From Trileptium ribeirensis (taxonomy: Eukaryota; Nematoda; Enoplea; Enoplida; Thoracostomopsidae): a stretch of DNA of 64,000 nt. The notes beneath the pieces were generated by a model, which ran no database searches, had not been told where the DNA came from, and saw nothing but the letters and a program-made list of their open reading frames with translations. A program made the position numbers and the translations under genes. The DNA is taken from NCBI GenBank assembly GCA_030248225.1, contig JASANE010001555.1:1-64000 (forward strand), in the 5' to 3' direction. Positions 33,835 through 45,769 of this stretch are shown piece after piece (within the stretch, counting starts at the first letter, position 1; every line of letters starts with the position of its first letter).

Positions 33835-34948
33835 GCCTGTTATAGTTGTTAGACTAGTATATTTATAGCCACTTCGATGCTATACTTTTTAATTGGGACA
33901 ATAATATTACTAGAGTTAAATAATATTATTATCTAAAGTACCTATTTGTGACGCCCTTCCACTTCGTAGCTTGTCCTTTAAGCTCCAAGAAAACCAACGA
34001 GAGTAATATAAGAAACCTGCCAAGTAGGCATCAACAAAATTGTTTGGGTTCACTTTCCAATTATAGACTTTAAACGCACAGCCCGGTTGCGTACACCAGT
34101 CTCGATTCCAAATCAAAAAGTAATATTTAAGCCAACAAGCATATATACAATATAGAAAATATTAGCATAAGCTTACTCCACCGCTTCAATAATAACACAA
34201 CCCTGAACTTGCGCATACGTACTAATAACACTATCGAGATTGCAGAACGTAGTGAAGCATAGGTACACCTACGCCTACACCATTTGCGTGCACAACAAAT
34301 CAGCTCTCGATAGCATTCGTCGATATGCGATATGTGGACATAACACAATACCAGCACAAGTTACAACAAAACTAACACCGGCAATGAGTTTCCCATGCCC
34401 GAAAACCCCCAAGTGAAACATTTCAGTCGCCCAGGACGTCAGAACAAGTTTTCTAATTTTGAGACGAGTAACCATGATGGTGACATACCTCAAACCCCAT
34501 AACTCCAAAACCGGAGCCTTAATCGAAAAACAAAAAGAGGCATCGGCAGTTATCATTTTACTTTGAAATAAAACCAACCAGAGAAAGAAATTCGAATGTT
34601 AAGATATAACTGATCAGCCGGCTAGTAGCTACGTCGTCGTATCAGCAATTGCAACAAAAACCGTTAATTATACAGTAAACATCATAAAACTGTGAAGACA
34701 CAAACTCCGCTAGATAAAAGTATCAACTGTCCTAAAATTAGAAAGTAAGCTTAAACGTACATTAGCTAGTGAGTGAAACGAGTGATTTTATGCAAATTAG
34801 CTAAATCGAAAAAAAATTATAAAATTGATTTTTGGAAAACCTGAAAACTGGGGACCGGTATAATAAAGAAATTAGTGAAAAAGGGTTTTTGAACCATAAA
34901 AATTAAGCCCTGGGACCCCTGGTAGTATACTAAGCCGTAGCATAAATG
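33835..34948. other. Non-coding stretch
   Basis: I see no gene or repeat that I can support. Minus-strand open frames at 34127-34577 overlap each other and have no motif. Confidence 0.5.
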
Positions 34949-34951
34949 TAA

Positions 34952-35459
34952 TGCGGCGTTCACGTTATAAAGTTTTCAAGGTTTGGAACCTTTGTACACC
35001 ACACAGTGTCAGGCACACTGTTCACAACAGGGTGTCTTAGACACCCCCATGTTTTTGATATTTTTTTCAAAAGTAGCTAGTTACGCGTATTACCGCTTCT
35101 CAACAGTATCAGGCACACCGTGTCTTCTTGCAGTTTTATTGAAAGTGTCCGGAATTATTTGAGCAATGTTCATATGGACTAGATACCAATATCGTAAATT
35201 TAGCAAAAACTACACCGGACAGTTGACTAATAAACCACATTAGCTACAGACGGTGTCCGTTATAGTTAATTCGCGCCAAATTGGTAGCTAATTGTGTGTA
35301 CAACACTGTCAAGAAAAATGTAGTAGCTAGGGGTGTATGGTACACCAGCGGCAATTAATTTACAGTATGGGTGTCACCCTGACCGTCTATACGGTAGGGT
35401 CGTGGCTACAGGTAGTCAAAAGTTCCAAACAGCGGGGACATTATAACGTGAACGCCGCA
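34952..35459. mobile_element. MITE family B, copy 2
   Basis: This 508-bp element has inverted ends TGCGGCGTTCACGTTATAA and the reciprocal TTATAACGTGAACGCCGCA, and TAA on both sides (34949-34951 and 35460-35462). The interior is clearly homologous to 55559-56069 throughout. No coding capacity. TAA duplications fit PIF/Harbinger. Confidence 0.95.
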
Positions 35460-35462
35460 TAA

Positions 35463-36567
35463 CCTTGCTATGTATTTAAAATATATTGCAATATATAACA
35501 TGAGGATCATACATAATGCGGACCATAAGACGGTATTGTGCTGTACTCCTAGTTACCATTCTACTATCAATATCATCATGTTTCATAATATTATGCTTTA
35601 ACCTTATTATTATCCCTTTTCCTATTACCTCTTCGAAATTTTTCATGAAATCTCTTTTTTTGAGCTTTTCTTAATTTTCTCAAAGTTTCCCTTCGCAACC
35701 CTCTCATAATTATTATTTCTCTTAATTCCTATTCATGCGTCATGGACGAAGACAAAGTTTCTTCCGATATGTAGTCGTATCTGAAGAGAAAATGGGGTTG
35801 ACATTTGATTCTCGTTAGGCAGGCAGACGCAGTAATGGGAATATTCAGTAAATTCAAACATTTATTTAGCTTATTTAGCTGCGAGAATTGTAGGGTCTTT
35901 ACATCTATGGGGCAAACATTCATGTGATTTTCATTTTATGTTCATTTTCATTTCATTTTATTGATATAATTGTGTACCTTTTAGAGCACGTTATTATTTT
36001 CATCCTATGGCAGCTATCTTGGAAATGTGACATAAAAAGCTTTAAGAATAACTTTGCCTATTTGGAGTTATCCAACAGTACATAGAAGTTGTACTGAAGC
36101 GGATTATTTTGAAAATAGCTTCGGCTGGCGTGTAGGAAATGAAAATTGAAGTAAATTTCGCAGTCAACAATGCATAGACGCTCGGTGCTAGATGGGAAGT
36201 GTGAGTTCGCGTGCGAACTCAAAACAGGTAACCGTCTCAACAGTCTCTAAGGCGAACTGCCGCTGTACTAAAAAATTCAGCTCTGCTCTTTTCCTCGTGA
36301 TAATAAGAATATTTCGATTTTCTGTACGGTCGTGCGCATGCAAGCACCTTAGGGAAGCATCAAAGGATAAAATGAGCTGTTTGGCGTGCTTGTATTGAAA
36401 CAGGATACTATGCGCAACGTCGAAGATTTGGTTTGAAAGGCGGCCATGGAGATTCGAAAACAGAACAGGGATTTGTTCATTCCCTGTTGCGCTGCAAGCT
36501 AATGTGTTATAATTTAAACTTACAGCACTGTACTGGCGCAGGTCACAATCAACTTTTACTAGTTTGA
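35463..36567. other. Non-coding stretch
   Basis: AT-rich, with no gene that I can support. If the candidate exon at 36568 is real, this could be intron sequence. Confidence 0.4.
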
Positions 36568-36777
36568 GGCAAATTCACGGAAACAGAAATTTCATTGGGA
36601 GAGGGCCAAAGTAAACCAGAGTTGCTTCCTAGATTCCTGCTAGAAATAGACGAGGAATGGCACCAAATGGAAGATGTAGGGAGTATTAATACAATCCCAA
36701 TAGTTCCACCCTTACCGTCTCGCCTAGATCCGAAGTTGTCATACCTTCGAAAAGTTTACGGCTTCGGTGACAACTAG
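36568..36777 (+). CDS. Candidate terminal exon of an unknown host gene
   Basis: I do not recognise the product. A 69-codon open frame has balanced, protein-like composition, including RFLLEIDEEWHQMED and RLDPKLSYLRKVYGFGDN before a TAG. There is no ATG at the start; a pyrimidine-containing stretch ending in AG at 36566-36567 could be a 3' splice site. An AATAAA lies 20 bases after the stop. Together these fit a last exon, but the open frame is short and upstream exons are not evident. Chance is a real alternative. Confidence 0.3.
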   Translation, partial: GKFTETEISLGEGQSKPELLPRFLLEIDEEWHQMEDVGSINTIPIVPPLPSRLDPKLSYLRKVYGFGDN

Positions 36778-36796
36778 AGATAAAATATTGGAGACC

Positions 36797-36802
36797 AATA
36801 AA
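36797..36802 (+). terminator. Possible polyadenylation signal
   Basis: AATAAA lies just downstream of the candidate exon stop. The motif is common in AT-rich DNA. Confidence 0.25.
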
Positions 36803-37787
36803 AACTTGATAGAGAATGTTTAAGAGTTGCTTTCTCCAATAAGCTACAAACTGTGGTACTAGTACTTCTTTTAAATATATTTTATTTACCTAGTAAAAAC
36901 TAGCAATACTATGTTAGAGCTAGGGGTAGATACACTGTTTTATGTGAGGATTGTTTGTCTGTCCTCAAAACACAATCTCATACAGCAAAATGAGTCATTA
37001 AAACAAATCTACATTGATCCTACACAATATTAAATACTGAATATATGGTTGTAAAGGACCTGGTGAATGCTGTGAAGTTACGGCGCATAGAGAGATCTAG
37101 GAATAATTGGCTCCCGGGACTTCGCCATAATTTGGAACGTCTCTTTGAGCTAGACTAGCTGATATATGGTTTTCTCTAGCTCGATTTTGTCAGTGTTGTT
37201 TTCTGTATTTGCCGTTATTTCCTTGTGTATAATTCTGCAAATATAACGCGTGGAGAAATTTTGAATCTATTGGCACTTTTGACTTACAAAAGAGAAATTT
37301 CTGTATTTTTTGTGAAAATTTCGTAGCCGCTCGATAAATTTTACGCTCTATTCAGCGATATATGCTTGGCAGCAGCAGTAATTCGAAGGTAAACAGGTTC
37401 TATTCTGGTAGTTACGTTTCTCCATTAAAGCCCGAGTACTACAAGTGATGTATTTTATTTTACATATCACAGGTTGTTTTGTTTCCGAATTATATGACAA
37501 ATTGCAATCTTTGTTTGTGACTTTTTGCGTATTCCAAACATAAAAAACAGTTTTTCGTTTTGTCGCGAAATGTGTAAAGAACAATATCGAGTTTAAAATA
37601 CATTAATTGTAGTGTCGTTTCAAACGTAGTGAGTTTATCTGATGTTTCTACTAAAAGATACTTTCGGCACATGAACGTAATTGCAGCTGATGGCTACACA
37701 CCATTAGAACAACAGCTTTGAAATAAATTATCCTCTTCAAGGCGAAATCGAGATATGGAACAATTTGTTTTTCTGTAATAATACTTA
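36803..37787. other. Non-coding flank of the giant element
   Basis: I see no supportable gene. The five bases before the LTR are ACTTA (37783-37787); the matching target duplication would lie beyond the window. Confidence 0.5.
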
Positions 37788-39453
37788 TGTAACAGGCCCG
37801 TTCCGGCCCGTTACGCGTCTTTTGCACAATTTTGGTGGTAAAATTGTGTAGACGAGTCTCAAATCGCCTTAGACAAGTTTTCATGTGCCGCCTGGTGCCA
37901 TGGATGTCAATGATTTTGCTGCTTATCTTTGTGTCGTACCTGTATTTTGCCATTTGTCACATTTTATCGCTGTATCGTACTTGTGTTTTGCCACTTATCA
38001 TATTCTTGTCGTTGCATAATTTATTGTGTCTGGATAAGCCCATGGTAACTCGGCGGAAACTGGCCTCGGTTGTTTGATCAGGCTTCGAAAGAATAGGAAA
38101 AAGCCTCTAACTGGTGCTGAGATACGAGATCTGAACGGAACCCGACCACTTCTCCCGATTTCCCTAAGGGAAATTCAAAATTTCAACCGTCCGGGAATAG
38201 GAGGCCTCTGACGATTTAAGGGCTCGGAGAGTAATCAAAATCCGGACTATCAATTTTACCTGGTTCGAGCGAACTATAGCCTAATGGTCGCGAAAATAAG
38301 CTGAAATCAATGGGTTACGGTAGTTTCCGATTATTCGGAAATAACGTACATCGGGCCTGTTTATCGGCCCGTAACCGTCCAACGGTTCAGATTTACCGAA
38401 AATGTGAGTACTTTTTGGTAGAGAATTCTCAGGGCTCTCGAACGAGCCCAAGACATCACAAATAACTGGAGGATTTCCTGAGATATTCTAGGGACAAACG
38501 GGTAAACATTCAATTAACAGCCAATACTTACGCTAGGTTCGGCTGGAGACCATGGTTCCGAGTGGACATAACCTAGGCTTATATCGAATTATAGTTATGC
38601 ATATGTATGTGTACTGCTTGATCTTCGTGTCTCGGTGTGACTATTTTTTCCGCCCCCACCGTATCAAAACCTTTCTTTGATAGCATCCTTTGAAGCCCCA
38701 AATTAGCCTGACCACCACGCTAACAACTAGCTTTCCTGGTTACCATCGGATCAGTGATGGAAAGTACGCGTGTTTCCAAGTAGACTGCCCATCTAGGCAT
38801 CTGACGAGGCCAGGCGGGTCTCGACCTGACCAGTCATCCCGCTGCTATATCACTCATTTCCCTGTTTTATACCGCACCACGGGAATTCAACATAAAATTC
38901 CGTCAGTTTGTACCAACTCCGTATTTGACCCCAGACCCTAAATGTGCTCATGCTACCCCCCATTTTACTCGCCTGCTCCTGACAAGTATAACGATGTCTG
39001 GCGGGTCTGCGTCCGACTTCGCGTTAGCCCGCTATGACCGTCAAAGTGCCCCCCCCCCCCAATTTGGCATACCGACTGAAAGTGGGTACAAACCAACCGA
39101 AAATTTATTCCCAACTCAAAGGTAGTCAAAACGCCCGTCATCGCATTCGCCACGCCGATACATCTTCAATGATGCCCGCCGGGTCCCCGTCAGTCGCCCC
39201 GTTAACCCGGGACGGCCAAAAAAGCGCCCCCACCATTACTGACACTCTCTTTATCAGTCGTGATTTTAGTGCCCCTCTACCCGTTGCCGATAAGGCAGGG
39301 AAAACACCCCTCATTTGAATCGCCTTTCCATGGCGAGTTCAACGATGCCCGGCGGGTGTCGCTCAGCCCAACCGTTAGAGCGGGAAAGCCCGCTGAACCC
39401 CTGTATGCTAATACATGTCGGAACCCAAAACCGGGTTCCGACCCGCCACTGCG
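37788..39453 (+). repeat. 5' LTR, portion confirmed by the 3' copy
   Basis: It aligns with 62376-64000. The true LTR end lies downstream and cannot be fixed, because the 3' copy is truncated. Compared with the 3' copy it has 36 extra bases at about 39289-39324 flanked by GCC, and a longer C run at about 39049-39060. Confidence 0.92.
37883..38077 (+). CDS. Small hydrophobic ORF inside the 5' LTR
   Basis: A 64-codon ORF starts at ATG and encodes two hydrophobic stretches (MILLLIFVSYLYFAICHIL and VLPLIIFLSLHNLL) and a basic tail ending TRRKLASVV. The same ORF is open in the 3' LTR (62471-62665) with two conservative changes. Because LTR copies are duplicates this is weak evidence of coding. It could be a leader or membrane peptide, or chance. 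Confidence 0.2.
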   Translation: MCRLVPWMSMILLLIFVSYLYFAICHILSLYRTCVLPLIIFLSLHNLLCLDKPMVTRRKLASVV

Positions 39454-40209
39454 TCTACCCCCCTTGTGTTTGGTATCGTTCGGCCCCGTTCTTCGTCCTG
39501 GGACCGAATTTCGCCCCAGCCCCTCGAAATTCCCTCGGGAACCCCCTGACCCGACTCCCTTCCCGTGCCCTTTCTTTTCCGTTTTTCCTTTTCTTTTCCA
39601 CTCTCTCTAACCGACTTCTTTGGTCGGTTGTCGTTGCTGCTGTTGTCGTGGATATGGTGTGTGTGTTTGTTGTTCTTGTGGTTGCTGTGTGGTTGTGCTG
39701 ATGTTGTTGTTGTTGTGGTTCTGCGTGTTTCTGGTGTGGACTTGAGCGACCTTTCTGTCGCTCAGGTCGCCTGTGTGTCTCACGTGTAGTGTGTGTATGT
39801 GTTCATGAGTATTGTATGTATGTATTTGTGTATGTGTATATATATAGATATATATATATGTATGGACGCTATAGGCGAGGACGATACAAAAAAACAGGAC
39901 ACACGGGGACAGGACATACAAAATTCTCTTAAATTTATAAGTTTTACGGACGGACTGGACACACAGGACTAGGAAGGACGGGGGGTAGGTTTAGGGCCCT
40001 CCCGTGGGTCCTGGGAGTTCCTGAACGGGACCCCCGATAGGTCCAAAGATACATAGGAATGGGCTGCGCCCATGACCGCGAAATCAGCTCATTCCCATCT
40101 TAGGTTCCCCCCTTCGGGACGCCTAAAGACGTCCTGTCGGGACATTTGAAATTTAGCTAGGAATGCTAAGAATGCTAGGAATGTTTGGCTTTATCTTGTA
40201 AGCCAACAT

Positions 40210-40236
40210 ATAAACGTGCAATGTTTGCACGTTTAT
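40210..40236 (+). repeat. Perfect hairpin in LTR/leader
   Basis: ATAAACGTGC and GCACGTTTAT form a 10-bp perfect stem around a 7-nt loop. It could act in RNA folding or polyadenylation; its function is unknown. Confidence 0.6.
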
Positions 40237-42426
40237 CCATGGATAGGGCGATAAAATTTAGCCCCAGATGGCCTCCAAATAAGCTTAGTTAAGTGATGAA
40301 TGAGGCAGCTAACTCGCCAAATAGCTGGAATTTGACCTCAAATCGGCGAGTTAGCTGGGGGAAAATTTGATGAATGGGGACACGAAGACAAAAAGATAGA
40401 TTCCAGCTTACTTCAAGCATATTTAAGTACCAAACTTGGGTTTGAAATTTTAAATTTGACGGGTGATTTAATCGTTTTCGTGGGACATTTGGGGGTTAAC
40501 GACCAAGCTAAATTAGGTAAGAGGTTTAAAAGATCTGAGTAATGGGTTTTTTAGACAAGTTTCTGACAAGAATTTTGGGGGTACAGATGGGCTAAAATCG
40601 GAGATTTTGGGAGAAAACTCACAGATGGTCGACCTCCGAGTATTCGGAGGGTTCAAGTTTGATGTCGGCGATTTCGATTGAAGCCGACTCTCTCTAAAGG
40701 GGACCCAGGGTTTACGATAGCTGTCAAAATCAAAATCTTGGGAATTTTTCGATTGGGTGCCCGGGTTTGAACTCGAAAAAGTGGGCGTTGAAAGAGCTTC
40801 TCCGATTGGATAGCGACAAAATCGCTATCTCTCAGTACAGGCAAAAATTTTGAGGCGACGACTACCGCGTCGTCTCTGGGAATCAGTTCGACTTCGGCAG
40901 CGCGGAGTTCGGTCGACTCTACTGACCGGCTCCGACGCTTGACTTTACTAGTACTGTTTCGTAATATTTTTCTTGCCTTCTCGTGCTTTTTGTTCTTCGA
41001 GTTTGGAATGGAGATCGGCGACCGGAGGACCCGCGCAGACATCTTCCGTCTCGCGGAAGGGGACTAGCGGTTGCTGTCCCGGATCGACGGCTGTAAGTTA
41101 AGAGGAGTGTCAAGCAATTGGGGGTTTATTTTCCCCAGATGTAACAGGAATCAATCATTTATAAAGGACAACCATAAAGTCGGCGCTCATGGGTGAAGGT
41201 CTCACCTTCCCCCGACCGGCGTCTACCCTTTTACATGCTGTTTGACAAACCTCCGCAAGTCGAATTCCGTTTTGGGCACCTCGAGCGATTGCACAGAAGG
41301 TAGGAAGTTGTAGGCACCAAGGTCAAAGTCATTCTGATTCCCCGTGGTCGTAGGTAAGGTAAATCAAAATGGACGCTTCTCGTCCATGCTTTACATGAGG
41401 TGCTGCTCTTGAGTTAGGCTAATAGAAATTTTCCTGAGCTGACCACGGTAAAATTTTCCTGACTAGTTATGGGGACAGGCTTACTTGCTCATGTTTCTGG
41501 TTTACAAATTTATAGCTTAGTGGACCGTTCGATGCTCATGCCGCTGCTTGAGCTCGGACTGACGTCGTAGTTAGGGACAGAGGACTAGCCTCCGTCGGGC
41601 TTTAGGAAGCCCCAAAATTTCATTTATCAGGACGAGTTAAGAAAATTTGGGGAACATCGAAAAGACTGAACAAATTCTAAGAATCTTAGCTTAAGCGTAA
41701 GGTGTTGGCACTCCGCAAGGAGCGATTTTCTTTGGCACGGTTTTTGGCATGATCGGCACAATCTCAGATTCGATTGATTTATGATTAAGACCGTCATCAC
41801 CAGCGTTACATAGGGATTAGTTACCGACATCCCGAGCCCTCGACAGCCCCTCATGACTAAACTTACTAGGCGCTTGTAAAAGATATCGCCCCACCATGTT
41901 TGCTTCGAAATTGTCTCTGTTTAACTATTAAGTTTACCAACGCTCACCATAGTACGCAGCCGTGGTTGAGCTCGGCGATAGTGAATAAGAAAACTCCCCT
42001 TAGTAAGACGAACCAACCGCTTGGCTGGATGCCACTCCCGATCGCTGTGCCCGCTCCCAAAAGCTCGGCACCGTGCCCCGCCCTTAAAAAAATGGTCTAC
42101 AACATCCTTTTTTCAATAAAGAAAAAATCGCGACCTTTCGCGAATCGTTTTGACCCCAAACCGAGTAAGTGCAAAACCCCGTTTTCTTTTCAGAGCGACT
42201 TGATCGCTGAGTTTAAGCATTTTTCTGTTTTAACACTGGTTGCCCGTTAGGCTATGTACTATGTAGGCCCTTGCTTGGAGTTTTACTGCTTTTCTCTCTC
42301 GCTTTTTTCAGTTTCCCTTATTAAGTTTCGATCCTGCACGGGGAATTTAAGCCCGCTGCAGATTTCTTCAGTACTAACCACTCGATGATCGAGTTCTGAG
42401 AAAATTTAATAAAATTTTAGTGATAA

Positions 42427-42486
42427 CTCAACTGCACAATTTCGATAGTGCAGTTGAGACACTGTACAATTTCGACGTGTACAGTG
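42427..42486 (+). promoter_or_regulatory. Twin stem-loops in the leader
   Basis: Stem 1 pairs CTCAACTGCAC (42427-42437) with GTGCAGTTGAG (42448-42458), 11 bp perfect. Stem 2 pairs CACTGTACA (42460-42468) with TGTACAGTG (42478-42486), 9 bp perfect. One base separates them, and both loops contain ATTTCGA, which holds the self-complementary TCGA. Adjacent hairpins with palindromic loops in a retroviral leader recall dimerisation and packaging signals (inference by analogy). Confidence 0.6.
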
Positions 42487-45400
42487 AAATAAGGCCATAG
42501 GATAAGATACAGAGAGTGAGCACAAAAGACGAGAACAACAACAAAAGAAACAAAGGAAACAAACAAAAGTGAGACAGAGCAGAAAAAGGGGAAAAGAAAG
42601 AAACCCCCAGAGAAGCGCCAACCCAACGGGACGCCGACACGTCTGCCCCCTAATTCGACCCTAAACGCACCCTTGAGTGCAACCCTGGCCAAGTTCGTCG
42701 AGCAGGCGCGCTCATCCGCTTAAAACGGCTAAGACAGCGACGGCGATCGCCTGGCAGATCGTTGAACATGGCGATCGTCGGGGCGTGCTCCTGGTAGGAC
42801 CGTTGAAAAGTGACTAAGGGCGACCCCATTAACGTGATCAAAACGGCGTCCTCGATACTTATTACGTAGTTTAACTATTCCGCCACCATCAAAATTCACC
42901 CCCGCCGTTAGAAGCCAATCATAAATGAACTTTGAGGACTCGGGACAACTGAGCTTCCGCTTGAAGTGCTGGAGGTGCTGAGACTAAAACAATTAGCAAT
43001 TTCCACATGACCCGTCACGTGGGCGGAACGTTGTGGGATGCTCGATAAGGATGTTAGGTATTTTGTAGGACAAGGGATACTGACGAACCGAGTTTCCACA
43101 TCTGACGACCGAGTAGACGCATCGCTTATCGTAACCTGATTACTATTAACATTCGCTCGTTTGCACTATAAGTGACCATTTGTTTTGGACTGTGTAACGA
43201 TTTGTATAACAGTTGATTTTGACAATGCAACCATGTTTTATCTTGCCGCGAGACCTGTGCTTCTTCGTACCCCGTGTCCTGCCTTTTTGACGAAAGAAAC
43301 GAATCCTGCCTTTCTTTGCGTATAACGCCGCGCGTTATTAAGAGCGAACTTCGAAGCACGCCAGAACACATAACCCGAGCTATAGCGGACTTAGTTGAAC
43401 ACCTCGGGAACAGATTTCGGTCCGGTACTCCCGGGAACGACTTCGCTCGCGCGCACCGCCCCGCTCCCCCTTGTCGCATTGGACAAGAGAGGGAACGAAT
43501 GGTTCGACGGGTCTTAGTTACTGTTTTAGCTTGTATGCTCTATTACCTTGCCGGATGCTCGTTATTAATAACACTGTATATAGCTTTGAATAAAATCTTG
43601 AAAATCACTCCTGGCGTGTCCCGTGTTGTTTATCCCAGGCGTAATAAGTGCGTCCGAACGGACGGGCCGACCCTGCGTGCCACGGCTTGACGAGAGGAAC
43701 ATCCCAAGCCCTGACACGAGCGGTCCGCCGCCAATGTTGATATAGTAGTGTACCGAATTACAGCGAGAGTGGTCCTCAAATCACTTATCAAACTTACTGG
43801 TTTAATAGTCCACTCTTACGAAGGCCAAAATTTATTGGAAAACTTTATCACTAATGTTAACACAGTCAAAATTATCACGTTACGAAATAGATAGTCCGAC
43901 GTTAAACGTCTCAGGGCATGTCGGAACCCTGTGGGGGCCACATAGGCTACAACGGATAAAGTGTTCAGCCAAGGATAAACTCAGTGAAACTCAAAATTTA
44001 CCTAGCAAAACCAAAATTATCACGCGTTTTCACTTTAAATTAAGCTAGAGAAAACAACTTCAGTTAGATTCGCAGAGGGAATATCGGTTTGACATTATGG
44101 CCTGTGAGCAGGTTTCGGTGTCAACCTCCCTGGGGGCCTCAGCAATCATACCAAGATACTAGACACGTGCGCAACCAATCGGGCGGGGTCCGAACACACC
44201 CCGTGAAGCGCGCCTGCGGCCTGCTAAGCTCCGTAACTTCTTGGGTCTGACCAAGAAAAGTGGTTAAAATCCAAAGCTTAGGGTCCACCCTTGAGGTTAT
44301 GATAGCCGGGGTCGTACGGGCATGGTGTTAGGAAGTTGCGCCATGCAGCTGCGTCACCGTTATTACATCGTTGGGGGCCACGCCGTGAGAGGCGTCTATT
44401 GTTTTGCCCGACCCCCAGACGCCAGTTTAAAATTTTCGTCCACTCCCTACGTCGTGCGTATATTTTCTTGGATTTGTACCAGCGATGGCTACCAGCTACC
44501 TTCGAATTTGATCGGCACCTACCGCTTTTATGTAGACTCAGCTAGGACTCTCATGTGGACCTCTCGCAATGTGAGAAAATTGCTATGTGCTGGTGGTTTG
44601 GAGTCATTTAATGTACCCTGATGAATTCTTGTACATATGCTTGCCATACAATTGCATCTATTATATTACTTCGTGCCCTAGTTTGTTTTAAACTTGGAAC
44701 ATTTAACGGCCAAACCTCCGAATCGTACTTTCACACCCTGCTCTTATGGAGGTGGTGTTTGAACCGACCAATATGCCGGTAGTGACGGGCACTGTTTTCA
44801 GGATTGTGTATTAACGAATCGTTTCTGGCACTATTTAGTAACTTAATTAACTATCATCGCTACGTATAATATTCGGAATTTTGCCTTAATTGTCGCCACT
44901 AATTGAGTAACGAATTCTTGCTTGACGCGGCCACCTAATCACTAAATTCGCGTTGGAACGTATCTGCCGGAGTGACAGTAGCCTCGGAACCTTTATCGTT
45001 CGGTCTGGTATTACCTGTACGACGGGATTCACGACACTGTTTCTTGGACCGACTTTTGGCTGCTCTGTTATTGCTGCGTACCATCAATTGCGCTCAACGT
45101 GCCTCACCTTTGTCACTATCATCGCGTATCGTCTGTGTTGGTGACGTTCGCCTATTTAGTACTACGCATTTCGGTTCGGACTTTCGCCATCGCCAACGGA
45201 CGCTAGGGTGTCGACGCAATCGAATTGCTTCAAGACGTTTCGCTTGGACGACGTTGTTGCCGGGACATTGCTTGAACATAACGAAACTTTCACGACGGAC
45301 ATTGTAATTGTTGTTTGTTTATTTTGTAATTTCATAGTGCTTGGATTGTTTAATTTCAATTACTTATTTCGCTAGTACTTATTTTGTGTAATATCAGTCG

Positions 45401-45769
45401 AACCTGCTAATAACCCTTGGCGTGTGTGAATACATTTTAATTGCGGTAAACTTTTGTTTTCTTAACAATTGACCAGGTGCAAGTAATCATTATTGGTAAG
45501 GTTCTGCCGACCGTTGGGTTTCGCCAGTAACGAGAGTGTGTTTGGGATATCTTAACGCGTGGTGAGTTTATCAGCCTCCACCCACCTTGGAATATTGTTC
45601 TTCGGACATTTCGATACAACTGAAATCTTTTTCGGAGTTTGTTAAACTTGCTTAAAATATAGCTGATTCGGGAGATTATTGCCGCATCCATTGCTAGGTG
45701 ACGTTTAAACATCCCTTGACTTCACACACAAAATTTTTACAAGCCTGTTCGGTGACTACCGTCCTACTA

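Larger units (their letters stand above)
39454..45769 (+). other. Rest of 5' LTR and long untranslated leader
   Basis: About 6.3 kb without a convincing gene separates the confirmed LTR from Gag. It contains TG/GT and TA microsatellites (39640-39870), a perfect hairpin at 40210-40236, twin hairpins at 42427-42486 followed by an A/G-rich tract to 42620, and three TGGGGGCC(A/T)C motifs (about 43932, 44131 and 44372). Any of these last could be a primer-binding site but none can be proven. A 138-codon open frame at 43274-43690 has one membrane-like stretch but no recognisable family. Confidence 0.5.

Noticed and set aside
38690..39701. Several ORFs of 80-130 codons in the 5' LTR
   Set aside because: They overlap in different frames, lack motifs, and differ between the two LTR copies through indels.
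40653..41042. 129-codon minus-strand ORF in the leader
   Set aside because: Antisense to the element, basic and low in structure; no motif.
43274..43690. 138-codon ORF with a membrane-like stretch in the giant element leader
   Set aside because: No second copy or homologue is visible in the window, and the start is weak; left as part of the leader.
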